Assembly: GCF_019402665.1 (NCBI RefSeq)
Contig: NZ_VSST01000060.1
Location: 1 to 64,000, forward strand
Direction: 5' to 3'
Origin: Bradyrhizobium canariense
Lineage (GTDB): Bacteria > Pseudomonadota > Alphaproteobacteria > Rhizobiales > Xanthobacteraceae
Length of the DNA: 64,000 nucleotides
Shown here: piece after piece, positions 17,720 to 27,414 of the stretch
Position numbering within the stretch: the first letter of the stretch is position 1
How the letters are laid out: each line of letters begins with the position of its first letter
Made by a program: the position numbers and the translations under genes
The notes under the pieces: generated by a model
What the model was told of the DNA's origin: nothing
Database searches by the model: none
Seen by the model: only the letters and a program-made list of their open reading frames with translations

Positions 17720-19192
17720 ATGACCACTAGCTCGCAGGCGCCTGAGGCGAAAGGGTTTCGCTGGAAGCTGATCGCGCCGCTCGCGGTGTGGCTGGTGATC
17801 TATCTGTTTCCGGTGCCGGCAGGGCTCAACGTCAATCAGTGGCACTATTTTGCCGTCTTCGCGGCCGTCATCACCGGGCTCATCCTGGAATCGATGCCGG
17901 TGGGCGCGGTCGGCCTGATCGGGCTGACGGTTGCCGGCGTCGGCGGTTATATCGATCCCGACCCGACCAAGTCGCTGCGCTGGATGCTGGCGGGCTTTGC
18001 CGAGAGCACGGTGTGGCTGATCGTCGGCGCCTTCGTGTTCTCGATCGGCTATCGCAAGAGCCAGCTGGGCCGGCGTATTGCGCTCGTGCTGGTGCAAAAG
18101 CTCGGCAGCAACACGCTTGGCCTCGGCTATGCGGTGGCGATATCGGACTTCTTGCTGGCGCCGGCGACGCCGTCCAACACCGCGCGCAGCGGCGGCATCG
18201 TCTATCCCATCATCAGCAACATCCCGCGCATCTACGGCTCCGAGCCTGGACCGACCGCCGGCAAGATCGGCACCTACGTGATGTGGACCGCGTTCGCGTC
18301 GACTGCCGTCACCAGCTCGTTGTTTTTCACCGCGCTCGCACCCAATGCGGCGGCGCTGGCCATCGCCAAGAAGACCGTCGGAATCGACGTCAGCTGGGCG
18401 CAGTGGTTCTTGGGCTTTGCGCCGCTCGGCCTCCTCCTGATGGTGCTGGTCCCGCTGCTCAGCTACGCGGTCTGCCGCCCGGAGGTGAAGAGCAGCCCGG
18501 AAATTTCCGAATGGGCATCGAAGGAGCTCGCGGAGATGGGCCCGATGTCGCGCAACGAATGGATCATGCTGACGCTGATCTTGGTCGCGATGTTCCTGTG
18601 GATCGCGGGCTCGAGCCCGGACATCCGCGTGCCGCTTCTGGGCTCGAATTTCGTCAACGCCACCACCGTCGTGTTCATCGTGATCTCGCTGATGCTGGTG
18701 ACGGGCGTGATCGAGTTTGCCGACATCGTCGCGGAGAAGAGCGCCTGGGAGGTGTTCTTCTACTTCACCTCGCTGCTGACGCTGGCCTCGGGTCTCAACG
18801 AGATCGGCTTCATCAAATGGTTCGCCACCGAATATGCAAAGCCGCTCGCCGGGCTGTCGCCGTCGACCGCGATGCTCCTGCTGGTCGCGCTGTTCTTCTG
18901 GATCCACTACTTCTTCTCGAGCATCACCTCGCATGCCGCCGCCGTGCTGCCCGTGGTGCTCGCGGTCGGATCCGGTATTCCCGACCTGCCGGTCACGACA
19001 CTCGCCATGCTCTGCATGTATTCGCTCGGCCTGATGGGCGTGATCTCGCCTTACGCCACGGGGCCGGCGCCGATGTATTTCGGCAGCGGCTATATCGGCA
19101 AGGGTCAGTTCTGGGGTTTTGGGCTGATCTTCGGGGTGCTCTATTTCGCGGGGCTCCTGCTGATCGTATGGCCCTGGTTGCGGGTCACCTGA
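17720..19192 (+). CDS. DASS-family anion:sodium symporter
   Basis: 490-aa inner-membrane transporter of the SLC13/DASS (CitT-like) family for di- or tricarboxylates. About 12 hydrophobic segments are seen. The two family signature loops are present: PATPSNTARSGG (SNT-type motif, about residue 148-160) and TSHAAAVLPVVLAVG in the second half (SIT-SHAA). A strong ribosome-binding site GAGGGGGAGGG precedes the ATG at 17720. The 114-bp gap upstream can hold a promoter. The true substrate is unknown. Confidence 0.88.
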   Translation: MTTSSQAPEAKGFRWKLIAPLAVWLVIYLFPVPAGLNVNQWHYFAVFAAVITGLILESMPVGAVGLIGLTVAGVGGYIDPDPTKSLRWMLAGFAESTVWLIVGAFVFSIGYRKSQLGRRIALVLVQKLGSNTLGLGYAVAISDFLLAPATPSNTARSGGIVYPIISNIPRIYGSEPGPTAGKIGTYVMWTAFASTAVTSSLFFTALAPNAAALAIAKKTVGIDVSWAQWFLGFAPLGLLLMVLVPLLSYAVCRPEVKSSPEISEWASKELAEMGPMSRNEWIMLTLILVAMFLWIAGSSPDIRVPLLGSNFVNATTVVFIVISLMLVTGVIEFADIVAEKSAWEVFFYFTSLLTLASGLNEIGFIKWFATEYAKPLAGLSPSTAMLLLVALFFWIHYFFSSITSHAAAVLPVVLAVGSGIPDLPVTTLAMLCMYSLGLMGVISPYATGPAPMYFGSGYIGKGQFWGFGLIFGVLYFAGLLLIVWPWLRVT

Positions 19193-19234
19193 GCCGGGCG
19201 GGAGGCCCATACGGCGGCAGATGAATTTTCTTCA

Positions 19235-19272
19235 GCGGGGAGACATTTGGAAAACTTCGTCCAACTCCCCGC
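19235..19272 (+). terminator. Hairpin between the DASS gene and metN
   Basis: GCGGGGAG (19235-19242) pairs with CTCCCCGC (19265-19272), with an inner TTGG/CCAA stem and a 4-nt bulge. It lies 43 nt past the DASS stop and 165 nt before metN. There is no T-run. It could end the DASS transcript or sit in the metN leader; no SAM riboswitch consensus was recognised. Confidence 0.4.
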
Positions 19273-19436
19273 CGATATCTGACATTGCCAGAGAGACCTG
19301 AAAGGGCGATGGTGCCCGCTGCGGTGCAGCGCGCTCCAGCCGAGTCCTCATCGCGGTTTCACTCTCCGTCGCTTTTGCGACCGGTTCCCGGATGCCCCAG
19401 GGGCAAGCGGAACTATTGTGCATGAAGGCCGCCTCC

Positions 19437-20588
19437 ATGAACGTCCACCCGTCGCTCGCGATCGGACAGCCGATCGAACAGCTCGACGCGATCTCACCTG
19501 ACACGATCCCACCTGCCGCGACTGCGCCTGACGCGATGGTCCGCTTCGAAGGCATCTCGAAAATCTATCCGGCCTATCGCGGCAAGCCCGGCGTCAATGC
19601 CCTGCAAAACATCGACTTCGCGATCCCGCGCGGTTCGATCACCGGCGTCATCGGTCGCTCCGGCGCAGGCAAATCGAGCCTGGTCCGGCTCATCAACGGC
19701 CTGGAGAGGCCGACCACGGGCCGCGTCGTCGTGGATAACAGAGTCATCTCGGCGCTCTCGGGCCGGGACTTGCGGCTCGCGCAGCGCTCGATCGGCATGA
19801 TCTTCCAGCACTTCAACCTGCTGTCCTCACGTACCGCAGCCGCCAACATCGCACTGCCGCTCGAGATCGCCGGCTGGGCCAAGGCCGATATCCGTGCCCG
19901 CGTGGCCGAGCTGCTGGCGCTGGTGGGCATCGCCGACAAGCACGACCGCTACCCGTCAGAACTCTCCGGCGGCCAGAAGCAGCGCGTCGGCATTGCCCGT
20001 GCGCTCGCGACCCGGCCGAGCGTGCTGCTGTCGGACGAGGCGACCTCGGCGCTCGATCCGCAGACCACGCGGGCGATCCTCGATCTGCTCGCGAACATCA
20101 ACCGCGAACTTGACGTGACCATTGTGCTGATCACCCATGAGATGTCCGTGGTGCGCCAACTTGCGGGGGATGTCGTGGTGCTCGATGCCGGCCACGTCGT
20201 CGAGAGCGGCCATGTCGCCGACATCTTCACCCACCCCAGGCATCCGATCACGCAATCCTTCCTGGCCGAAGTGATCGGAGACAGCCTGCCGGTGTCGCTG
20301 GCGAGCCGGATTGTTTCGGAGCCGCCAGCGGGCGGACAGGCCGTGATCCGCGTCCAGGTGCGCGGGGCAGGGGCCGGCGACACGCTGGTGGCGCGGCTCG
20401 CGCGCGAACTCGGCCTCGACGTGTCGCTGCTGTCGGCCCGCATCGACGAGATCGGCGGCCAGCATGTGGGCTCGCTGACGCTTGGTATCCCTCTCGGCAT
20501 GTCCAGCGGCGAGGACGCGACGACGCGCACGCTGGCCTGGCTCTCACAATTTCAATTTCCCGCGGAGCGTCTCGGCTATGTCGCCTGA
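19437..20588 (+). CDS. metN: Methionine ABC transporter ATP-binding protein MetN
   Basis: About 383 aa ATPase of the D/L-methionine importer MetNIQ. Walker A is GRSGAGKSS, the signature LSGGQKQR and Walker B/LLSDEATSALDP follow, and the C-terminal NIL/ferredoxin-like domain (about 300-383, with VRGAGAGDTLVARLAREL) is the methionine-sensing regulatory part. In-frame ATGs at 19392 and 19422 are also possible; the first conserved residues are MVRFEGISKIYP. The gene overlaps metI by 11 bp. The cognate lipoprotein metQ is not in the window. Confidence 0.93.
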   Translation: MNVHPSLAIGQPIEQLDAISPDTIPPAATAPDAMVRFEGISKIYPAYRGKPGVNALQNIDFAIPRGSITGVIGRSGAGKSSLVRLINGLERPTTGRVVVDNRVISALSGRDLRLAQRSIGMIFQHFNLLSSRTAAANIALPLEIAGWAKADIRARVAELLALVGIADKHDRYPSELSGGQKQRVGIARALATRPSVLLSDEATSALDPQTTRAILDLLANINRELDVTIVLITHEMSVVRQLAGDVVVLDAGHVVESGHVADIFTHPRHPITQSFLAEVIGDSLPVSLASRIVSEPPAGGQAVIRVQVRGAGAGDTLVARLARELGLDVSLLSARIDEIGGQHVGSLTLGIPLGMSSGEDATTRTLAWLSQFQFPAERLGYVA

Positions 20589-21243
20589 ACTCATCAACCT
20601 GATCGTCCAGGCGACCGGCGAGAGCCTGTACATGGTCGGGCTCGCGGCGCTGATCGGCACCGCCTTCGGCCTGCCGCTCGGCGTCTTTCTCGCGACCAGC
20701 CGGAAAGGCGAGCTGTTCGCGGCGCCCGTCGTCAATCGCGTACTCGGCATCGTCGTCAACGCGACGCGGTCCACGCCTTTCATCATTCTGGTCGTCGCCA
20801 TCATCCCGTTCACGCGGCTGGTGGCCGGCACCTCGATCGGATCGACGGCCGCGATCGTGCCGTTGACGATCGCATCGGCGCCGTTCATCGCGCGCCTGGT
20901 CGAGGCCGCGATCCGCGAGGTCGATGGCGGCCTGATCGAGACCGCATCCTCGTTCGGGGCCTCGCCGATGCAGATCGTGTTCAAGGTGCTGATCCCCGAA
21001 GCGCTGCCAGGTCTTCTGCTGGCGCTGACGCTCGCGGTGGTCAGCCTGCTCGGCTATTCCGCCATGGTCGGCGCCGTCGGAGGCGGGGGCCTGGGCGATC
21101 TCGGCATCCGCTACGGCTATCAGCGCTTCATGCCGGAGATGATGCTGGCCGTCGTCGTGGTGCTGATCGCGCTGGTGCAGCTCGTGCAGAGCGCCGGCGA
21201 TTATCTCGCGCGCCGGGTCAATCGCCGTCTGCGACATCACTGA
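20578..21243 (+). CDS. metI: Methionine ABC transporter permease MetI
   Basis: 221-aa inner-membrane permease with about five hydrophobic segments. The EAA loop that docks MetN is seen in ETASSFGASPMQIVFKVLIPEALPG, and the family-specific GYSAMVGAVGGGGLGDLGIRYGY follows. The ATG at 20578 lies inside the end of metN, so the genes are coupled. After the stop at 21243 there is a hairpin and then the TonB receptor leader rather than metQ. Confidence 0.94.
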   Translation: MSPELINLIVQATGESLYMVGLAALIGTAFGLPLGVFLATSRKGELFAAPVVNRVLGIVVNATRSTPFIILVVAIIPFTRLVAGTSIGSTAAIVPLTIASAPFIARLVEAAIREVDGGLIETASSFGASPMQIVFKVLIPEALPGLLLALTLAVVSLLGYSAMVGAVGGGGLGDLGIRYGYQRFMPEMMLAVVVVLIALVQLVQSAGDYLARRVNRRLRHH

Positions 21244-21281
21244 CGCCGTTTTAGACATTTCGAACAAGCAGGTTCTTGTCG

Positions 21282-21300
21282 GTCTGGAAGCATTCCAGAC
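21282..21300 (+). terminator. Short perfect hairpin after metI
   Basis: GTCTGGAA-GCA-TTCCAGAC: 8-bp arms with a 3-nt loop, 39 nt after the metI stop. No T-run. It may end metNI transcription or be an operator; the sequence stays ambiguous. Confidence 0.4.
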
Positions 21301-21345
21301 TTCGAGACACGACTGAGCGCATTCGTCGCACGCGTTGCGCACGCG

Positions 21346-21398
21346 TCTGGAGAAATTCTAACGCAGTTCCTATCGCACTCCGAAATCGCCTGCGTTAG
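21346..21398 (+). promoter_or_regulatory. Leader of the TonB receptor: ICE-like half-sites and inverted repeat
   Basis: TCTGGAG-AAA-TTCTAAC (21346-21362) matches the right half of the Irr/ICE iron-control motif (TTTAGAA-N3-TTCTAAA) at 6 of 7 positions and the left half at 4 of 7. A second left-half-like TTTAGAC is at 21250-21256. CTAACGCAG (21358-21366) and CTGCGTTAG (21390-21398) form a perfect 9-bp inverted repeat with a 23-nt loop. Iron regulation is expected for the downstream gene, but the motif match is weak. Confidence 0.35.
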
Positions 21399-21451
21399 GG
21401 CGAGGCATCAAAAACGGTACCGGCGAAGCCGGCAGTGCGTGGGGCCTCGAC

Positions 21452-23745
21452 GTGACCGACTTCCAACTTGTTTCGCGTTCTGACACGCGTCGTCGACAGA
21501 TACAGATTCTCTTCCTCGGAGCGGCCAGCACATTTGCTCTCGTCATTCCCTTCGGTGCCGTGGAGGCGCAGACGCAGATCCCCGCCGTCACCGTCGAAGC
21601 TCCGGCTCAGCGCGCCCGGCCTGCGGCGGTCGCTTCATCGCGAAGGTCAGGCGCGACACGCACCGCGCGCGCCGATCGTCGCTCTCCCGCGCAGCAAGCC
21701 GCGCCAACCCAATCGGCATCCTCGAACGGCGTCACGGGTGAACGCGCCAACGGTCCGGTGCGCGGTTTCGTTGCGACGCGCAGCGGCACCGCGACCAAGA
21801 CGGATACGCCGCTGATCGAAACCCCGCAGTCCGTCTCCGTCGTCACGACCGACCAGGTCAGGAATCAGGGCGCGGTCTCGATCGGTGAGGCGCTGCGCTA
21901 CACCGCCGGCGTCAGCGGCGACGTCAATGGCGGCTCCGACACTCGCTTCGGCGCCCTCCAGATTCGCGGCTTCGACACCACCATGTCCGGCCTCTACGTC
22001 GACGGCTTGCGGATTCCCTCCAGCAATTACGTGCACTTCAACGGTCTCGATCCCTACGGCGCAGAGCGTCTCGAAGTCCTCAAGGGCCCGTCCTCGGCGA
22101 TGTATGGCGGCAGCGGCACCGGCGGCATCCTCAACTACGTGACCAAGCTGCCGACGGCGCAGCAGTTCGGCGAAGTCTCGATCTCCGGCGGCAGCTTCAA
22201 CCGCTACCAGGGCCAGTTCGACGTGGGCGGTCCCGCCAACAAGGACGGCACCGTGCTGTGGCGCCTGACCGGCGTGGTGCGCGACGGCGAGACCCAGGTC
22301 GACTTCACCAAGGACAACCGCGTCTTCATCGCGCCGGCCGTCACGTTCAAGCCGAACGAGGACACCACTATCACGATCCTCGCCAACTACCAGCGCGACC
22401 GGGCAGGGTGGGGCCTTCAGTTTTTGCCGGCCTCGGGCACGGTTTGGCCGAACAACGGCCGCACCATCCCGGTCTCGTTCTTCGCGGGCGTGCCGAGCTT
22501 CAACGCGTTCAACACCGAAATCGCGACCGCCGGCTACCAGCTCTCGCACAATTTCACCGACAACATCACGTTCCGGCAGAATTTGCGCTATGCCTATCAG
22601 CACAACGAGGAGAAGGTGTTTTCGGCGGAGCCTATACCGACGAGGCCGCGGGACAGCTCGCGCGTTTCGGCAGCTACAGCAACTCCTACATCAACTCCTT
22701 CGCGGTGGACAATCAGCTCCAGGGCAAGTTCACCACCGGCTTCCTCAGCCACACCACGCTGGTCGGAATCGACTACCGCAACACCAGCTTCCGCGACACC
22801 GCCTTTGGCGTCACGACATCCGCGCCCGAGATCAACGTCTTCAATCCGGTCTACAGCTACGACTGGACCATGGGCGCCATGAGCGACGATACCGGCGTCA
22901 AGCAGTCGCAAGTCGGCCTCTACGCCCAGGACCAGATCAAGCTCGGCCGGCTCTCGTTCCAGCTCAGTGGCCGCCAGGATTTCGTCACGACCCAGGTGGA
23001 CAGCGGCGTCTTCAACACGTCAGTCGCGAAGGATGCATCGGCCTTCACCGGCCGCGCCGCATTGATGTACAATTTCGACAACGGCATCGCGCCTTATTTC
23101 AGCTATTCGGAATCGTTCCTGCCGGTGCTCGCCACCGGCCCGAGCGGACAGCTGCTCAATCCCGAGACCGGCGTGCAGTACGAGGTGGGCGTCAAGTATC
23201 AGCCGATCGGCTGGAACGCGCTGTTCACCTTCGCCGCCTTCGACCTGACGCGCGACAACGTCGTTACCTTTGCGCCTCCGCTCAACATTGCCGAACAGAC
23301 CGGGCAAGTAAAATCGCGCGGCCTTGAGCTCGAAGGCACGATGTCGCTCGCCGACGGCTGGAACTTGCGCGCGGCCTATGCCTATGTCGATGCAATGGTC
23401 ACGCAGGATCCGGTCAATGTCGGCAAGGCGCCGGTCACCGTGCCGCTCAACCGCGCCTCGCTGTGGAACGACTACACGCTTCAGACCGGGCCGCTCGCGG
23501 GCCTGCAGTTCGGCGGCGGCGTCCGCTATGTCGGCGCGACCTGGGGCGATGACGCCAACACGTTCAAGGTCGGATCCTCGACCGTGCTGGACGCGCTGCT
23601 CGCCTACACAAGGGACAATTGGCGGCTATCGCTGAACGTCACCAACCTCGCCGACACCCGCTATGTCGCCGCCTGCTACAGCCTGTCGGGCTGCTTCTAC
23701 GCGGAGGGTCGCAAGGCCATCGGCAAGCTGACCTACCGCTGGTGA
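21452..23745 (+). pseudogene. TonB-dependent siderophore receptor, one-base frameshift
   Basis: FhuA/FpvA-like outer-membrane receptor for ferric siderophores. From a GTG at 21452 the first frame gives a signal peptide (LFLGAASTFALVIPFGAVEAQ), an Ala/Arg-rich linker, a plug domain (TPLIETPQSVSVVTTDQVRNQG, LQIRGFDTT, GLYVDGLR, LEVLKGPSSAMYGG) and the first barrel strands to EEKVF near codon 390. The rest of the barrel continues in the next frame from GGAYTDEA to the C-terminal aromatic IGKLTYRW at 23745. One extra T in the TTTT run at 22619-22622 explains the shift; both halves are otherwise intact and total about 764 residues, a normal receptor size. It is either a recent pseudogene, phase-variable slippage or a sequencing error. 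A PepSY gene follows, as in iron-uptake loci. Confidence 0.88.
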
Positions 23746-23764
23746 GTTGGAACGAGGGCGAACG

Positions 23765-25054
23765 ATGAGAGCGATATTCGGCAGGCTGCATCGCTGGGCG
23801 GGACTGCTCACGGCCGGGTTCCTGTTCTTCTCCGGCATCACCGGGGCGATCATCTCCTGGGACCATGAGATCGACGAGGTCCTGAACAGCCATCTGTTCG
23901 ACGTCAGCAGCAAGGGCCCGGCGATTCCCTCGATTGATCTCGCCAAGATGATCGAGCAGCGCGATCCCCGTGCGCGCGTCGTCTACCTGTTCATGACACC
24001 GGAGGAGGGCCACTCGCTGTGGTTCTTTGTCATGCCGCGGATCGATCCCGCGACCGGCAAGCGCTACGCGCTCGACTACAATCAGATCTTCCTCGATCCC
24101 AACACCGGCGTCGAGCTCGGCCGCCGCTACTGGGGCGCAGTGTGGCCGGTGACGCGCGAAAACTTCGTCTCGTTCCTCTACAAGCTGCACTACACCATGC
24201 ACATCCCGGAATTCTGGGGCAGCGACCGCTGGGGTATGCGCCTGCTCGGGATCATCGCGATCATCTGGACCATCGACTGCTTCGTCGGCTTCTACCTGAC
24301 GCTGCCCTCGCGGCGGCGCGCCAGGGCGGCGCGGGCGCCTCAGGTCACGCGCCAGCTCGAACGCGGCTTCTGGGCGCGCTGGGCGCCGGCATGGACCATC
24401 AAGCCGTCAGGCAGCGCCTACCGGATCAATTTCGACATCCACCGCGCTTTCAGCCTGTGGACCTGGGGCGTGCTGTTCATCATCGCCTTCACGGCGTTCT
24501 CGCTGAACCTCTATTTCGAGGTGTTCTCGCCGCTGATGAAGATGGTGTCGAACTACACGCCGACGCCCTATGAGCAGCGGCCGTATCGCGATCTCGACGA
24601 TCCCATCGAGCCCAAGGTGACTTTCGCCGAGATCGCGGCGCGCGCTGCGGCCGACGGCAATGGGCGAGGGTGGACCGTCCCGGTCGGCTCTATCAATTAC
24701 GGGCCGGCTCATGGCGTCTATGCCGCCGCCTTTTTCCATCCCGGCGACGATCACGGCGCCGGCGGGGTCGGCCCGGCGCAGCTCTATTACGACAGCGAGG
24801 ACGGCCGTCCGATCGGCGAACGGCTGCCCTGGGTCGGCACCGCCGCCGACATCTTCGTGCAGGCGCAATTCCCGCTGCATTCGGGCCGCATCGTCGGGCT
24901 GTTCGGCCGCATCCTGATCTCGATCATGGGGCTGGTGGTGGCGGCACTCTCGGTCACCGGAATCGTGATCTGGTGGCGCAAGCGCCGCGCGCGTGTGCGC
25001 GTGCGGGAAACGGCTGCGATGCGGCTGAACCGGCAGCTCACACCGGCGGAGTAG
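23765..25054 (+). CDS. PepSY-associated membrane protein (PiuB-like)
   Basis: 429-aa inner-membrane protein of the PepSY-TM family, often encoded beside siderophore receptors and proposed to help reduce or release iron in the periplasm. It starts LHRWAGLLTAGFLFFSGITGAI, the family's first helix, with conserved His-Arg-Trp, and has further membrane segments near residues 160-185, 240-265 and 380-405 (SIMGLVVAALSVTGIVIWWRKRR). The ATG at 23765 follows GAGGGCGA and is 19 nt after the receptor stop, so the two genes are probably one operon. An in-frame TTG at 23747 is less likely. Confidence 0.9.
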   Translation: MRAIFGRLHRWAGLLTAGFLFFSGITGAIISWDHEIDEVLNSHLFDVSSKGPAIPSIDLAKMIEQRDPRARVVYLFMTPEEGHSLWFFVMPRIDPATGKRYALDYNQIFLDPNTGVELGRRYWGAVWPVTRENFVSFLYKLHYTMHIPEFWGSDRWGMRLLGIIAIIWTIDCFVGFYLTLPSRRRARAARAPQVTRQLERGFWARWAPAWTIKPSGSAYRINFDIHRAFSLWTWGVLFIIAFTAFSLNLYFEVFSPLMKMVSNYTPTPYEQRPYRDLDDPIEPKVTFAEIAARAAADGNGRGWTVPVGSINYGPAHGVYAAAFFHPGDDHGAGGVGPAQLYYDSEDGRPIGERLPWVGTAADIFVQAQFPLHSGRIVGLFGRILISIMGLVVAALSVTGIVIWWRKRRARVRVRETAAMRLNRQLTPAE

Positions 25055-25135
25055 GGCACCCGGCTTGCCGGATGAACCTTCCCGTCCGGCATCGGCACAA
25101 AGACAGGAGATCACCCCCAGCCTTTCGGACTTCGA

Positions 25136-25963
25136 ATGAGATCGCTTGCCTTGCTCTGCCTGCTCGTCCTGGCGACGCCCGCTCATGCGGCGACGCCCGA
25201 GCAGCACTATCTCGACCTGCGCGATCGCTACATGGCGAAATTCTCGAAGGCTGCGGAAAACGACGAGACCACCAAGCAGCATGACGCGGCGCTCAAGGAG
25301 TTGACGGGCGTCCTGCGCGGCCTGGTGGGCCCAGTCGCGATCAAGGGACTGCCGGCCGACGGCAGGACGAACGCGGACACGCTCTTCAAGGGGGACTCCG
25401 GCTTCGGCCATCTCGACGGCCTCGGCTTCGCGTCCGAAGGCGACAAGATGCAGGCCGTCGTGACCACCACCGCGCTGCTCAAGCACTGGCTTCGCGAGCA
25501 CCGCGAGGACGGCATGCCGCAGGAGATTGGCGCCGCGTTCAAGTCGGACCGCTTCTACTATCAGGCGATCCAGGACTCCGCCTTCGCCAAATATGCCGAG
25601 CTGCCGATCACGAAGCCCGCGGGCGCAAGCGCGGCGGTTGCTGTACTGGGCGTGCGCGGCAATGGCGATCTGAAGGGACCGCCGCATGAAATCGACGTCG
25701 TCGCGATCCAGGGCGACAAGGTCTTCTTTCTCGCCGTCAGCGACGCCGTGAAGACGGCCGAGATGCCGGCCTGCGAGAAAGTCTGGAAGCAGATGATGGC
25801 GAGGCCCATCGACAAGAAGGACCCGCGCGGCGACATCACCCGCGAAGACAATGCGATGACCGCGTACACGGCGTGCTTCGCCAAGGAAGCACCGAGCCAG
25901 GGCTGGTACGCGACGGCCGTGAAGAAGGCGCAGAGCCAGTTGGAGCTGCTGATGGCGCGGTAG
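25136..25963 (+). CDS. Periplasmic protein of unknown function
   Basis: 275 aa with a clear Sec signal peptide (LALLCLLVLATPAHAATPE, cut after AHA at about residue 18). The mature protein is mostly helical, with two cysteines in the C-terminal part (MPACEKVW and YTACFAKE) that could form a disulfide. No family is recognised. It follows the PepSY gene by 81 nt on the same strand, so it may belong to the iron locus, or it may be independent. The codon use is like its neighbours. Confidence 0.8.
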   Translation: MRSLALLCLLVLATPAHAATPEQHYLDLRDRYMAKFSKAAENDETTKQHDAALKELTGVLRGLVGPVAIKGLPADGRTNADTLFKGDSGFGHLDGLGFASEGDKMQAVVTTTALLKHWLREHREDGMPQEIGAAFKSDRFYYQAIQDSAFAKYAELPITKPAGASAAVAVLGVRGNGDLKGPPHEIDVVAIQGDKVFFLAVSDAVKTAEMPACEKVWKQMMARPIDKKDPRGDITREDNAMTAYTACFAKEAPSQGWYATAVKKAQSQLELLMAR

Positions 25964-25988
25964 CTGCGCAGCTTCAGGACACTCCGCA

Positions 25989-26095
25989 CCTCATCCTGAG
26001 GAGCCCGCAACGCGGGCGTCTCGAAGGATGGCCACTGGCGAGAGCTGGGCCATTCATGGTTCGAGACGCGCGTTCCGCGCTCCTCACCATGAGGG
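25989..26095. repeat. Inverted pair of REP-like units
   Basis: The left unit reads CCTCATCCTGAGGAGCCCGC... through CGTCTCGAAGGATGGCC; the right unit is the same sequence inverted with a few changes (...CATGGTTCGAGACGCGCG, then CGCTCCTCACCATGAGGG). Each forms its own hairpin, and the pair can pair with each other. It lies between convergent genes and may terminate both. I know this sequence type as frequent in Bradyrhizobium intergenic DNA. Confidence 0.75.
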
Positions 26096-26102
26096 TCTCA
26101 GA

Positions 26103-27299
26103 TCAACGTGTGCTTCCACCCAAATTCCAGCCGCGGCCACCCTCGCCAAAAATCTCATATCCCGTCGCCGTCACTGCGACCGTGTCCTCGAGCTTGATGA
26201 ACCCACGCTTCGGATGCTTCATCGTGGTCTCGATCGACACCACCATGCCTGTTTCGAGCGGCAGCCGGGCGTCGGTGTCGTCGTAGGGAACCGGACCCTT
26301 GGCGGTCAGGCGAGGGGCCTCGTGGCTAACGAGGCCCATGCCGTGGGCCAGAAACTCCGTGCAGTCGCGCTGGGTGATTTTCGCCAGCTGCCGCTCGGCC
26401 GCGACGTAGATGTCGCCGCCCATGGCGCCGGGCCGCACCGCGGCGAAGGCCGCGCGCTGGACCGCTTCGATCTCGGCCAGACAGTCCTTCAGCTCGGTAT
26501 CGGGATCACCGAGCACGGCCATGCGCGCGAGGTCGCCGATATAGCCGTGATAATTACCGCCGGAATCGAGCGACAGCACGTCACCTTGCTCCCAGCGCTG
26601 CGCCGACGGCGCCCGGTTGTGGCTGTTGCCGCAGGCGAGCAGGCAGTATTCGAAGGTCAGCCCTCGATTGGCTTCGGCGATCCGCAGGGCGTCCGACAAT
26701 TGCTGCTTGGTCGTGCCCGGCCCGTGCCCGGCGATCACCGCCAGCATCGAGGCGGTCACCAGTTCGGACGCCGTCTTGAGTTTTGCCAGCTCCTCCGCCG
26801 ACTTGACCGCACGCAGCCGCTCCAGCACCAGCAGCGCGTCCTTGAGCTCGGCACCGGGCAGGGCGTCACTGAGCGCCCGGCCTGCATCCATCGGCAGGAA
26901 CGCCATCTCGACCCCGACTCGCTTCAGGGGCACGCCGGCGCCGCGGATCAGGCTGACGGCCCGCGTGATCGCATCGACCGAGCCGTTGGACTCGGTCCGG
27001 ACCTGCGCCACCCAGGGCGGCGCAACAGCGCGCTGATGGGTCTCCAGCCGGTGCCCGATATAGACCGCTTTCTCCGGCGCACCCTTGGGATAGACCAGGA
27101 CCGGCAGATAGCGGCTGACGCCCAGCGCATCCATGTAGTCGAAGAAGATCGCGCGGTCGGCACCCAGCAGGTACTGCACATTGTGCTTGGAGGTCGCGAC
27201 CAGAACGTCGAGGCCGGCGGCCTCCATCAGGCGGTCGAGCTTGGCGGCATCGAATGGAATGGCGCGCGAGCGGTCTGCGCGGGCGACGTTCTCCTGCAT
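26103..27299 (-). CDS. M24-family metallopeptidase (Xaa-Pro dipeptidase/creatinase-like)
   Basis: 398 aa with an N-terminal creatinase-like domain (about 1-165) and a C-terminal pita-bread catalytic domain. The two-metal ligands are all visible: Asp in LSLDSGGNYHGY, Asp in YIGDLAR, His in LAHGMGL, Glu in SIETTM and Glu in KLEDT. Substrates of such proteins range from Xaa-Pro dipeptides to creatine and other N-methyl or amide compounds. The gene is divergent from the TRAP/acyl-CoA synthetase operon with 456 bp between them, suggesting shared control. Confidence 0.9.
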   Translation of the reverse strand: MQENVARADRSRAIPFDAAKLDRLMEAAGLDVLVATSKHNVQYLLGADRAIFFDYMDALGVSRYLPVLVYPKGAPEKAVYIGHRLETHQRAVAPPWVAQVRTESNGSVDAITRAVSLIRGAGVPLKRVGVEMAFLPMDAGRALSDALPGAELKDALLVLERLRAVKSAEELAKLKTASELVTASMLAVIAGHGPGTTKQQLSDALRIAEANRGLTFEYCLLACGNSHNRAPSAQRWEQGDVLSLDSGGNYHGYIGDLARMAVLGDPDTELKDCLAEIEAVQRAAFAAVRPGAMGGDIYVAAERQLAKITQRDCTEFLAHGMGLVSHEAPRLTAKGPVPYDDTDARLPLETGMVVSIETTMKHPKRGFIKLEDTVAVTATGYEIFGEGGRGWNLGGSTR

Positions 27300-27414
27300 G
27301 ACGAACCTCCCATGGTGGCGTGGGCATCAACCGCTGCCGCGGTTTGCCCGGGGCTTGTTTGGCACCAAGTGTGAGCCGAGAGCGGGGTTCTGGGTAGCTG
27401 CGGAATGATCTGGC

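Noticed and set aside
16385..19210. 941-aa minus-strand open frame across three plus-strand genes
   Set aside because: It lies opposite well-supported genes (exported protein, enoyl-CoA hydratase, DASS transporter), has His/Arg/Gln/Asp-rich composition and no domain motif: a high-GC antisense shadow.
19193..19436. SAM riboswitch upstream of metNI
   Set aside because: Only a hairpin is seen; no SAM-I or SAM-II consensus core could be recognised by eye.
26028..27374. 448-aa plus-strand frame opposite the M24 peptidase
   Set aside because: Shadow of the peptidase, whose metal ligands are all intact.
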